A stretch of DNA of 64,000 nucleotides, taken from contig NZ_BMFP01000001.1 in the NCBI RefSeq assembly GCF_014638845.1, positions 655,566 to 719,565 of the forward strand. Direction: 5' to 3'. The notes beneath the pieces are model-generated. The model was not told where the DNA came from. It searched no databases and saw only the letters and a list, made by a program, of their open reading frames with translations. Of this stretch, positions 35,207 through 43,900 are shown one piece after another. The first letter of the stretch is position 1; every line of letters begins with the position of its first letter. The DNA is from Pontibacter amylolyticus. Lineage in GTDB: Bacteria; Bacteroidota; Bacteroidia; Cytophagales; Hymenobacteraceae. The position numbers and the translations under genes are program-made.

Positions 35207-36145
35207 GTGAATACCCCGAAAATACTATCGCTCCTAGCTGCTGTGCTGCTGCTTACTTTGCTTTTCACCAGCGTATTTGTGCTCGACGAAACCAAGCAGG
35301 CCATCGTCACCCAGTTCGGTAAACCCGTAGGCGAACCCCGCACCCAGCCCGGATTGCACTTCAAGATCCCAATCATTCAGAAAGTGCAGTTCTTTGACAA
35401 GCGCTACCTCGAGTGGGACGGCGATGCGAACCAGGTGCCTACCAAGGATAAGAAATTCATCTTTGTGGACTCCTATGCCCGCTGGCAGATCACCAATCCG
35501 CTGCAGTTCTTCATCCGTCTGCGCGACGAGCGCTCCGGCCAGTCACGCCTCGACGATATCCTGGACGGTGAGACCCGCAACGCCATCGCCAGCCACGACC
35601 TGCTCGATATCGTGCGCTCCACCAACCGGGAGCCTGAGGTGTCGGACGAGGTGATGGAAGATTTGGAGAACCTGGAAAAAATAACGGTCGGCCGTGACAA
35701 GATTGAAGCGCTGATTCTGAAAAGAGCCAACGAGCGTACCTCCGACCTGGGTGTGCAGATCCTGGATTTCCGCTTTAAGCGCATGAACTACGTGGACGAA
35801 GTGCGCAACCGGGTATACGACCGCATGATTAGTGAGCGTAACAGGATTGCCGATCAGTTCCGTTCCGAAGGTCAGGGAGAGGCGCGCAAGATACAAGGTA
35901 ACAAAGAGCGTGACTTGGCCCAGATCACTTCCCAGGCCACCCGCGAAGCCGAGGTGATCCGAGGTAAAGCCGATGCCCAGGCCACTTCGATCTATGCCTC
36001 CGCCTACAACCGCAATGCACAGGCCCGCGAACTCTACTCATTCCTCCGCTCTATGGAAACGTTGGAGAAGTCGTTTGATGATAAAACGAGTGTGATCCTG
36101 TCTACAGACTCGGAGCTGTATAAGTATCTGAAGCGGGCGAACTGA
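35207..36145 (+). CDS. hflC: HflC, modulator of FtsH protease
   Basis: The 312-residue partner of HflK has an N-terminal membrane segment (about 5-27) and an SPFH domain ('DETKQAIVTQFGKPVGEPRTQPGLHFKIPIIQKVQFFDKRYLEWDGDANQVPTKDKKFIFVDSYARWQI'). It starts with GTG three bases after the hflK stop, so the two genes are one operon. Together they restrain FtsH at the membrane. Confidence 0.92.
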   Translation: MNTPKILSLLAAVLLLTLLFTSVFVLDETKQAIVTQFGKPVGEPRTQPGLHFKIPIIQKVQFFDKRYLEWDGDANQVPTKDKKFIFVDSYARWQITNPLQFFIRLRDERSGQSRLDDILDGETRNAIASHDLLDIVRSTNREPEVSDEVMEDLENLEKITVGRDKIEALILKRANERTSDLGVQILDFRFKRMNYVDEVRNRVYDRMISERNRIADQFRSEGQGEARKIQGNKERDLAQITSQATREAEVIRGKADAQATSIYASAYNRNAQARELYSFLRSMETLEKSFDDKTSVILSTDSELYKYLKRAN

Positions 36146-36262
36146 GGGAGTTTAAGAGTTGGGGAGTTTTGGAGTTAGTAAGTTATGATGGAGTAATGTT
36201 ACAATGTAACGTCGTTTTCGGGCATAAACCAATTTGAACGCTCCCATTCTAAATGTTGGGCT

Positions 36263-36450
36263 CTTTCGGACATCCATGTCCGAAAGCATTTCTGCTGGGG
36301 ACATCCTTGTCCCCGTATACCTGCAAGACCGGCACACGGGGATTAGGAAATCCCCTACGGTATGCTGCGGGATTGATAAATCCCGCAGAGCATTATTGCA
36401 GAGGCATTTAGAAGCTGCAATCGTTTGTAGGGACAGGTCGCGACCTGTCC
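36263..36450. repeat. Tandem array of five palindromic stem-loops
   Basis: Five different inverted repeats lie in about 190 bases. They are CTTTCGGACAT/ATGTCCGAAAG (36263-36286, perfect 11 bp), GGGGACA/TGTCCCC (36297-36314), GGGGATT/AATCCCC (36338-36355), CTGCGGGATT/AATCCCGCAG (36365-36388, perfect 10 bp) and GGACAGGTCGCGACCTGTCC (36431-36450, perfect 20-bp palindrome). They fill the gap between hflC and the opposing small membrane-protein gene. They may act as transcription stops or be a composite mobile palindromic repeat. An 89-codon frame runs through them but is a by-product. Confidence 0.85.
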
Positions 36451-36569
36451 GAATCGTGCACAGAAAATTTATATGCGCGGAGGGCGCAGGTATAAGCTAC
36501 TAGGGATTGGTTGCAAATCGAATAAGGTTTCATCGCCACTCGATTGGGTGAAACCGCCAGGTCTTCATT

Positions 36570-36827
36570 TTACTTTTTCTTTCTTCTCCTACCCTCAAAA
36601 AACCGCCTGATTTTGCTGAAAGGGGAAAGACAGTGATAGGCGACATAGAAGAAAATTAAACTAACCAAGATCAGTAGATGTCCGCCATAGCCTGAAACAG
36701 AAAGTGTTTTGCTATGAACCCCAACCGCAACTTTGTCTGTCAGTATCATCCATACACCGCTTACTAATAAGACAATGGCAGCGATTAAAGTATTGATAAA
36801 GTCGCTCTTGTTTGTCTTAAATTTCAT
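36570..36827 (-). CDS. Small two-helix membrane protein
   Basis: The 85-residue protein has two hydrophobic segments (about 12-29 and 46-68) and a very basic tail (RRFFEGRRRKKK). No family is recognised. It lies 23 bases after the end of the metallo-beta-lactamase gene on the same strand, so the two may be co-transcribed. Confidence 0.65.
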   Translation of the reverse strand: MKFKTNKSDFINTLIAAIVLLVSGVWMILTDKVAVGVHSKTLSVSGYGGHLLILVSLIFFYVAYHCLSPFSKIRRFFEGRRRKKK

Positions 36828-36850
36828 TATTCAGGCATATAAAGCAGAGG

Positions 36851-37690
36851 CTAAAACAACGACAGTTGCTCCCCGGTCGGCGTGATATCGCTGACAGATA
36901 AAGTACGCTCGAAAATATCGCCCTGGCAGCTGATGTTATACACGGGGGTCTCTTCAAATCGGGAGGCTACCACTATTTCCGTACCATCGGCGCAGGTCTC
37001 GAACAGGCTCTTCGCCAGTTTCGGGCAGTTATTGTCTTTAGATAGGTGCGATAGGAACACATGGCTCATGAAGGTCGGCTTGTGCGCCACAAACAGCTCC
37101 AGTGCCTGCTTGTTGGACATGTGCCCGTGATTGCTGCTAATGCGCCGCTTGAGGTAGTAAGGGTAGTAACTCTGCTCCAGCATCCCCTCGTCGTAATTTG
37201 TCTCCAGGAAGGCGGCATGGCATTGCTGGAAGTGCCGGATGACGTGGTCGCATGGCGCGCCGATGTCTGTAAACACACCGATCTTTACGCCATTACCTTC
37301 CACTACAAAGCTGTGTGGATCGGCCGCATCATGAAACTTCGGGAAACCAGTCACGGATAAACCACCGATCTTCACAGGATCGTATCCTGTAAAGGACACC
37401 ACCTCCACCCCACTCAGGTCCATGCGGGAGCGGTACAAAGTACTGGTCGTAATGTATACTGGCAATTTGTACTTACGCGCTAGCACCGGTATACCTTTGA
37501 TGTGATCTGAATGCTCGTGCGACACAAAAATAGCCTTCACCTTGCGCATGGATAAGCCCAGGCGGCGCATACGCGTTTCGGTCTCGCGGCACGAAATGCC
37601 GACGTCCACCAGCACGGCTTCCTGCTCGTTGCCGATGTAGTAACAGTTGCCGTTGCTGCCGGAATTTAATGAGGTGATGGCTAATTGCAT
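36851..37690 (-). CDS. MBL fold metallo-hydrolase (WalJ/YycJ-like)
   Basis: The 279-residue protein has the metal-binding motif 'FVSHEHSDHIKGI' (about 54-66) and 'SLNSGSNGNCYYIGNEQEAVLVDVGISCRETETRM' at the N-terminus, characteristic of the YycJ/WalJ subgroup. Members are predicted 5'-to-3' exonucleases acting in DNA repair. It is probably transcribed with the small membrane protein that follows. Confidence 0.88.
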   Translation of the reverse strand: MQLAITSLNSGSNGNCYYIGNEQEAVLVDVGISCRETETRMRRLGLSMRKVKAIFVSHEHSDHIKGIPVLARKYKLPVYITTSTLYRSRMDLSGVEVVSFTGYDPVKIGGLSVTGFPKFHDAADPHSFVVEGNGVKIGVFTDIGAPCDHVIRHFQQCHAAFLETNYDEGMLEQSYYPYYLKRRISSNHGHMSNKQALELFVAHKPTFMSHVFLSHLSKDNNCPKLAKSLFETCADGTEIVVASRFEETPVYNISCQGDIFERTLSVSDITPTGEQLSLF

Positions 37691-38193
37691 AGAGGTACAA
37701 AGGTCGGGGTTTTAAGGGGATAATTCAACTCGCTGAAGTTCTAAATTTTGGTTATACCCTGTTACAAGAAGGTGCAAAAATCTCCAGTCTGCTTATACCA
37801 GCCGCATAAGTTAAACCAGGTATTACCTGTTACTTTTCATGATTGCTTTCTGAGAAAATGAATCAGATTAAATTCGAAGCTATACCTGAATTCGGTTGCA
37901 TACATGGATAATTATTGTATTTTTGATATATTAAAACTTTAACAAGCGTATTCACTTTCCGTTAAAGATTAAAAGTAATAAAGTCTATGCCTGAATTAAA
38001 AGTTCAGGTGTTGCGTGAATTTCTCTAAAATACCCACTTTATCAGCAAAAGGAGAACGAGGTGGAATCTGCCTGGCCTAATATGGCAGTTATACCTGTAT
38101 GGAGCGGCATGCTGAATCTTTTTCGATGACAGAATGACCCAACCTTCGGGTTTGATCAATGCATTTGTATCTCTCAGCTAAATCCTCACCTGT
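37691..38193. other. Divergent intergenic region without a clear gene
   Basis: The 503-base gap serves the WalJ-like (minus) and TlpA-like (plus) genes. A minus-strand box GACCTTTG at 37698-37705 (6 of 8 to TAnnTTTG) lies seven bases from the WalJ-like start. Copies of the TATACCT word lie near 37885 and 38092. No gene or RNA element was recognised. Confidence 0.35.
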
Positions 38194-39291
38194 ATGAAAA
38201 AACTTCTTCTCCTCTTCTTCCTGGTACTTGCTTTGCCCATGGCAGCAAATGCTCAAACGAAACAGTGTGTTATTAAAGGCAGGCTGAGCTCCGGCAGGAC
38301 CGATACGCTCCGGGTAGTTTCGATCTCTAAAAGTTACCCACTGTCACAAATTGTGCTCATGAAAAACGGGGAGTTTTCATTTACGCTACCCGTCGACGAG
38401 CCTTACATGGTCAGCATAGGAGATGATCATACCGGGGGAAAGGTCTTCTTTGTTGAGCCCGGAACCATTTTTTTCAATGGGGTTAAGAACCTGCATGAGG
38501 CAAACATCCACTCTTCTGCCCCCAACAGCCTGAACAACCAGCTAGCCGATCTAGAGCAGCGAATCACGCATGCCAACGGAGGTAGTATCCTTGCTATTCA
38601 GGATAGTCTCGCGGCTGCTATGAAACGAAAAGACAGGGTGAAAGTGGAGGAACTAAAGGAGCGAGTGGAGAAGGGCGAGGCCTTGATGAAAGCAGAAATC
38701 ATATCTTTTATCAGGCAGCACCCAAGTTCCCATGCGAGCGCCTTCCTTTTGCCTGCCATTTACGATAAAAAGAACCCGGAGGAATCTTTGGCTCTGTTCA
38801 AGTCGCTGAGTCTAGAAGTGCAAACCTCTGACCTAGGGCAGCATTTTATGAGTCTGACGGTCCCTAAGAATACTATTGCTGTCGGATTCAAAGCCCCGGC
38901 CTTTGCTCTTGACCATAATAACCGGAAACTCACACTCGATCAGTTTAGAGGCAAAGTGGTGCTGCTTGAGTTTTGGGCAAGCTGGTGTGCACCTTGTTTG
39001 AAAGACATGCCTGAACTCATCAAAATCGCGGATAGCCACAAGCGCCAGGGTTTCGAGGTGCTGGCCATTTCGCTCGATGTGGACGATGAGAAAATGCAGA
39101 AAGCCATGGATAAGTACCAGATGCCTTTTATCCATTATACTGACCTAAAAGGCTGGTACAGCCATTTAGCTGAGAAGTACAATGTGAATGCTATACCTTA
39201 TAACTTCCTGATCGACCAGGAGGGCAACATTGCGGCCATTAATGTAAAAGGCGCCGAACTAACTGAAAAACTGGCCAGTCTGTTGAAGTGA
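38194..39291 (+). CDS. TlpA-like thioredoxin-fold protein with DUF4369-type N-terminus
   Basis: The 365-residue protein has a signal peptide (about 1-20, ending ANAQ). An N-terminal beta domain ('CVIKGRLSSGRTDTLRVVSI') follows, as in DUF4369 proteins, then a helical middle and a C-terminal TlpA/AhpC-type thioredoxin domain with the active site WASWCAPC (about 262-269). It probably reduces or exchanges disulfides in the periplasm, for example in cytochrome maturation. It is monocistronic, with a terminator after it. Confidence 0.9.
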   Translation: MKKLLLLFFLVLALPMAANAQTKQCVIKGRLSSGRTDTLRVVSISKSYPLSQIVLMKNGEFSFTLPVDEPYMVSIGDDHTGGKVFFVEPGTIFFNGVKNLHEANIHSSAPNSLNNQLADLEQRITHANGGSILAIQDSLAAAMKRKDRVKVEELKERVEKGEALMKAEIISFIRQHPSSHASAFLLPAIYDKKNPEESLALFKSLSLEVQTSDLGQHFMSLTVPKNTIAVGFKAPAFALDHNNRKLTLDQFRGKVVLLEFWASWCAPCLKDMPELIKIADSHKRQGFEVLAISLDVDDEKMQKAMDKYQMPFIHYTDLKGWYSHLAEKYNVNAIPYNFLIDQEGNIAAINVKGAELTEKLASLLK

Positions 39292-39314
39292 GGAACTGAC
39301 TATTTGAGATAAAA

Positions 39315-39349
39315 AAAGCCCTTGCAGGATGTATACCTACAGGGGCTTT
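39315..39349 (+). terminator. Terminator after the TlpA-like gene
   Basis: An imperfect stem (AAAGCCCTTGCAGG with CCTACAGGGGCTTT) closes over a seven-base loop containing GTATA. Its sequence resembles the terminator at 40920-40950, in line with the duplication described for 39370-39477. Confidence 0.6.
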
Positions 39350-39369
39350 CCATTGAAACTTGCTATACC

Positions 39370-39477
39370 TTAAAACTCTTCGGCCTCCAGCTTTTTCGGC
39401 TTAAACTGGCTCAGTACCTCTTTTATACCTGCCAGATCGATGAGTTGCCTGAACTTGAGCATGTTGGCTACGGCTGC
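39370..39477 (-). pseudogene. Remnant of a second copy of the AAA+ ATPase 3' end
   Basis: Translated on the minus strand the stretch reads VANMLKFRQLI directly joined to LAGIKEVLSQFKPKKLEAEEF and a stop. This matches the end of the ATPase at 40959-45926 (ANMLKFKQLI ... LAGIKDVLSQFKPSRLEAAEEL), with an in-frame loss of about 46 codons in between. The downstream bases (GCTATACCTTA and a GGGGCTTT terminator) are also similar. A stop codon blocks the frame just upstream of the homology (39496-39498). It is a truncated, decayed duplicate. Confidence 0.85.
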
Positions 39478-39620
39478 AGGAGGAGTTGGAGGCTTCTACT
39501 TCTGCAGTTGAAAAAGAATTGGCATAGCCGGAAGAAATGTTTTCGTATACTTGGAAGACGATGATCTAACAGGAACAACGGCGCTTCTTGATTTTGCATT
39601 TTTCTCCTCGATTTAAAACC

Positions 39621-40310
39621 ATGAACAGAATTGACCGGCTCTTTGGTATCCTGACGCTGTTGCAGTCTAAGAAATATGTGACAGCAGATCAAATTGCCGA
39701 GCGGTTCGGGATCAGTGTCCGAACCGTGTACCGCGATGTGAAGGCGCTGGGGGAGCAAGGCGTACCGGTGAGTTTCGAGCAGCACAAGGGCTACTTTATC
39801 GTGCAGGGTTATTTTCTGCCGCCGGTTTCCTTCAGCTCCGAAGAGGCCAATGCACTGCTCCTGATGGAGGCCATGGTCTATGGGTTTGCCGACAGGTCGA
39901 TCCAGACGCATTATTCCAGCGCCCTGACCAAAGTCAAAAACGTGCTGAAGGCTTCGCAGAAGGAAAAGCTCGAAGCGCTGACCAGCAACATCCGTTTACA
40001 GATCCCGGCCTGCTTCCAGCTCAACTCCGATTACCTGGCTGCCCTGCAGCATGCCATTGCCACAAAAGTGATGGTGGAGCTGGCCTACAAAAACAAAAAA
40101 GAGGAAGTAAGCGCCCGTTTGGTAGAGCCGATCGGGCTGGTGTTCTATGCGTTGAACTGGCACCTGATCGCCTGGTGCCACCTGCGGCACGAGTACCGCG
40201 ACTTCCGTGTTTCGCGCATCCTGAGGATCAGAAGCACCGAACAGCCTTTTGAAAAGACAGACCATATCGTGCTGGGCGATTACATGAAGCTGCTGCCGGT
40301 CGATTACTGA
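39621..40310 (+). CDS. YafY-type HTH/WYL-domain transcriptional regulator
   Basis: The 229-residue protein has an HTH_11 domain ('RLFGILTLLQSKKYVTADQIAERFGISVRTVYRDVKALGEQGVPV', about 4-48) and a WYL-like ligand-sensing C-terminus ('LAYKNKKEEVSARLVEPIGLVFYALNWHLIAWCHLRHEYRDFRVSRI'). The ATG at 39621 directly precedes the HTH. It lies 85 bases before a DinB gene on the same strand, a common pairing in which the regulator controls or is coregulated with the DinB protein. Confidence 0.9.
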   Translation: MNRIDRLFGILTLLQSKKYVTADQIAERFGISVRTVYRDVKALGEQGVPVSFEQHKGYFIVQGYFLPPVSFSSEEANALLLMEAMVYGFADRSIQTHYSSALTKVKNVLKASQKEKLEALTSNIRLQIPACFQLNSDYLAALQHAIATKVMVELAYKNKKEEVSARLVEPIGLVFYALNWHLIAWCHLRHEYRDFRVSRILRIRSTEQPFEKTDHIVLGDYMKLLPVDY

Positions 40311-40395
40311 AAAAAATATTCAGCTTCCAAAGTACACTGCCATAGGGTTGTCAGTGGGCCATGGTTACTTTGTCTTAAACTAAAAAAATAAAACT

Positions 40396-40908
40396 ATGAC
40401 AGTAACCTCCATGACCGTAATTGAATTGTTCTCGAAAGAACTGGAGCAGGAAGCTCAAACCACCCGCAAAATGCTCGAGCGCGTGCCCGCCGACAAGTAC
40501 GACTGGAAGCTTCACCAAAAAAGTATGAGTATGATCCAGCTGGCAACACACGTAGCCGAACTGCCAGCCTGGATAAAAATGGTACTGACGACTGATGAAC
40601 TGGATTTTGCCCAAAATCCTTACCAGCCTGTGAAAATAGCCAACACAGAAGAACTGGTGGCCTATTTCGAAAAGTCACAGGCCGAAGGATTAGCTGCCTT
40701 GGCCGAGGCCCAGGACGAGCAACTGGATCAACCCTGGACCTTGCGGGAAGGCGACCAGATCTACAGCACCTCTTCCAAAGCCGACGTCATCCGCATGTCT
40801 ATTTCTCAGATCATCCACCACCGCGCGCAGCTGGGCGTATACCTTCGCCTGCTCGACATTCCCATACCGGGCAGCTACGGCCCGAGCGCCGACGAAACAG
40901 GTTTTTAA
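40396..40908 (+). CDS. DinB family protein
   Basis: The 170-residue four-helix-bundle protein has 'MTVIELFSKELEQEAQTTRKMLERVP', 'MSMIQLATHVAELPAWI' (with a metal-ligand His) and 'ISQIIHHRAQLGVYLRLLDIPIPGSYGPSADE'. DinB-like proteins bind a metal with three His and include thiol transferases and damage-induced proteins. The substrate is unknown. Confidence 0.9.
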   Translation: MTVTSMTVIELFSKELEQEAQTTRKMLERVPADKYDWKLHQKSMSMIQLATHVAELPAWIKMVLTTDELDFAQNPYQPVKIANTEELVAYFEKSQAEGLAALAEAQDEQLDQPWTLREGDQIYSTSSKADVIRMSISQIIHHRAQLGVYLRLLDIPIPGSYGPSADETGF

Positions 40909-40919
40909 ATCATAAAAAT

Positions 40920-40950
40920 CCCCTGCAGTCTTATGCCTGCAGGGGCTTTT
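40920..40950. terminator. Terminator between DinB and AAA+ ATPase genes
   Basis: A 9-bp perfect stem (CCCCTGCAG at 40920-40928, CTGCAGGGG at 40937-40945) with an eight-base loop is followed by CTTTT on the plus strand. It lies between convergent genes. Confidence 0.8.
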
Positions 40951-40958
40951 GCTATACC

Positions 40959-43900
40959 TTAGAGCTCCTCCGCTGCTTCCAGCCTGCTTGGCTTAAACTG
41001 ACTCAGCACGTCTTTTATACCCGCCAGTCCGCCGGAGATGTTTTCCATTTCGGTGAGCACCTGCCCTACCTGGTTGTTGCCTCCGAAGCCCTTGAGCTTG
41101 TTGTTGCGCACAAAGGTGGCTTTGATGTCCTCCCAACGCTGGGCTTCCACTTCGGTCATGATACCAATCAGTTGCTTGAACTTGAGCATGTTGGCTTCGG
41201 CACCGGATGTCAGCGTCTGCGACTCGGCTTCGTAGTGTGACAAAATTAGCGTTTGCAGCTCCTGATCGTTCATGATTGGCATCACCTTCTCGGCCAGCTT
41301 GTTCATGTTGCGGTAAGAGCCCTGCAGCTTAAAGGCGGGCTCGGTTCGGTACTCGTCTGCCTGCGCCGCCGAACGGATGTACTCCAGGTTCACCTTAAGA
41401 ATCACATCCTGAATCTTCAGCAGCTTTTTCAGCACCAGCACATACTCGTTGAGTTCGTCAGCGGAGTGGTTGCCTTCAAACTCCAGGCCTTCGCTGTTGC
41501 CGGTCTCCGCCAGCTGAATAAGCGCATAGATGTCCTTCTGACTCTTCGCCGCCAGCTTTGCCAGCACGGTGTTGGAGGTCAGGGAGTTTTCGATGTAGCT
41601 CAGCTTGAACACATCCTCCGTGTCGCCGATGATGTCGCCGAGGTTGTAGATGTCGGCGCGGTTGGCGAGCATGTCCGGGATGCGGAACTTCTCCCCTGTT
41701 TCGGTATAGGGGTTGCCGGCCATCACCACGCATACCTTCTTGCCCCGGAAATCGTAGGTTTTGCTGCGGCCTTTGTACACGCCTTCGATCTTGCGCTGGG
41801 CGTCGCAAAGCGAGATAAACTTCTGCAAAAACTCCGGATTACAGTGCTGGATGTCATCGAGGTAGATCATCACGTTATCACCCATCTCAAAAGACAAATT
41901 CAGCTTCTCCAACTCTTCGCGGGCAGCGGCATTGGGTGCCTCTTTCGGGTCCAGCGCCGTCACTTGGTGGCCGATGGCCGGCCCGTTGATCTTCATAAAG
42001 ATGATGCCCAGGCGGTTGGCGATGTATTCCATGATGGTGGTCTTGCCGTAGCCCGGAGGCGAAAGCAAAAGTAGCATGCCCATCAGGTCGGTGCGCTTGG
42101 TCTCCCCCGCCGAACCTATCTGCTTGGCGAGGTTGGCTCCAATCAGCGGCAGGTATACCTGATCGATCAGTTTGTTGCGCACAAAAGACGAAAGCACGCG
42201 TGGCTTGAATTCGTTCAGTCGAAGTGCATGCTCTGCCTGCTGCGTCATGTTCTTTTTAAGCTCTGTGAAAGCTGTGAAAGCCGTAGCCGTGCCGGAGGTG
42301 TAGTCGCGTAACCTGTGCAGGAACTGGTGATAGTTTAGCTGGTAGCTTTGTCCCTGCACCTGTTGGTGGGCACCTTGCATACCTTGCAGGTTTTCTTTCA
42401 ACACCGTGTGCACCACGTGTAGCGGATTGTAGCTGTCCGTTAATAGCAAGGTCGCTACTTCGGACACGAACTCTGCCTTGTCGTGCTGACCAGCCTGTGC
42501 GATATAAGCTTTAACCCAGTGCTGAATCAGCTCAAATTGGTGGGCCACATTCTCCTGCAGCGCCTTCACCGAATCCTCAAAAGTATGCAGCACCTTCCGC
42601 TCCGTCAGGAAATGCCTGAAGCCGCCATACAGCACATCAGCTTGACTGTCGATTACAAAGTGATTCCCTCGGGTCAGTTCGTAAAACAGGTACTCCCCTG
42701 CTTCTCCTGCATTAGACTCTTTGCATAGCCCCGTCTCCTGTTGAAAGGTATAGAGTTCCTCCTGCAGATCGGCCTTCACGTCATCAAACTCGTGGGTGTC
42801 GGGGAATACCTGCAAGATGGCGCTTATACCTTTGAGTTGGTGGTTAAGCGTGTTCTTTTTGGCTTCCGGCACAAATGCCTTCCAATACAGTTGCGCACAG
42901 GACCGGTCGAGGGAGGTATAGCGCAACAGGTCGGCCGTTTTGATCAGGCGGATCAGTGCGCTTAAGATCAGCGCGGCATCGTGATCGTGCACACCTTTCA
43001 TGTAGCCTTCGTTGAAGCGGACAGCCATGAACTTGTTCACGTAATCTGTCAGTTCCGACTCGGTAAGTTTGTGTAGTTCGTCTATGGTGAGGTAGCGCAA
43101 ACTGTTCTCCGTTTGCTGGCCGGCTATACCTCTGTCCTGCGCCGCTTCCAGCACTTTAAAGGCAAGGTATTCGGCGCGGTATACCTGGTTGTTTTCCGAC
43201 ACCAGCGTCTGCTCCCACACCGGGCGGTAGCTTAAGAACTGGTCATCGGTGATCTTCTCAAAAAAGTTGGTGCCGGTGAGGTGGTAGTACATGGCGCCGT
43301 CGTGGTGCACCACACTCAGCTCCAGCGGCTGTGTATTGACGGAAAACTGGTGCTTACCAAACTTCAGGATATTGGCGCCATCTACGAACAGTTCCTGCTT
43401 GTCCTTCAGCTGGCGAACAGCGTCTTCCTTCAGCGTTTTGAGGCGACTCTGGATGGTATCGGCTTTCACGGTGTCACCGATCTTGAGCAGTTCCTCCACT
43501 GTGCTCCGCACCTTCTCGATCATCAGATCAGAGGCGAAGTAGCCGTTGATTTCGTTGACCGAGGTCAGTTTGCCAGCCCGGTTCTGCACGGCTTTCAGGA
43601 TGCGGTCGGCGGCTTGCTGCAGGCTGTTAGCGCGTTTGTTCTGCGCCTCCTGCAGTTGCACCTTTTTCGATTCAAAAGCGCTGTAAATCTCCTCGCGCTT
43701 GACGGTGAGCTGCTCTATGAACTCATCAAAATCCGGGAAGCGGCCTTCCAGCTCCTCCAACTGCACCATGAGCTTGGCCAGGTACTCCTCGCACTTCTGC
43801 GGCGAGTCCGACACGTCGAGGTAGTTGACCACGCTCTGGCTGATGAGCTTGATCTGGGAATTGAACTCGGCCTTTCCTTCCTGACTCAGCAGCTCCTTGC

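Noticed and set aside
36234-36503. 89-codon open frame downstream of hflC
   Set aside because: It runs through the palindrome array and its residues merely translate the repeats; no domain or start signal is present.
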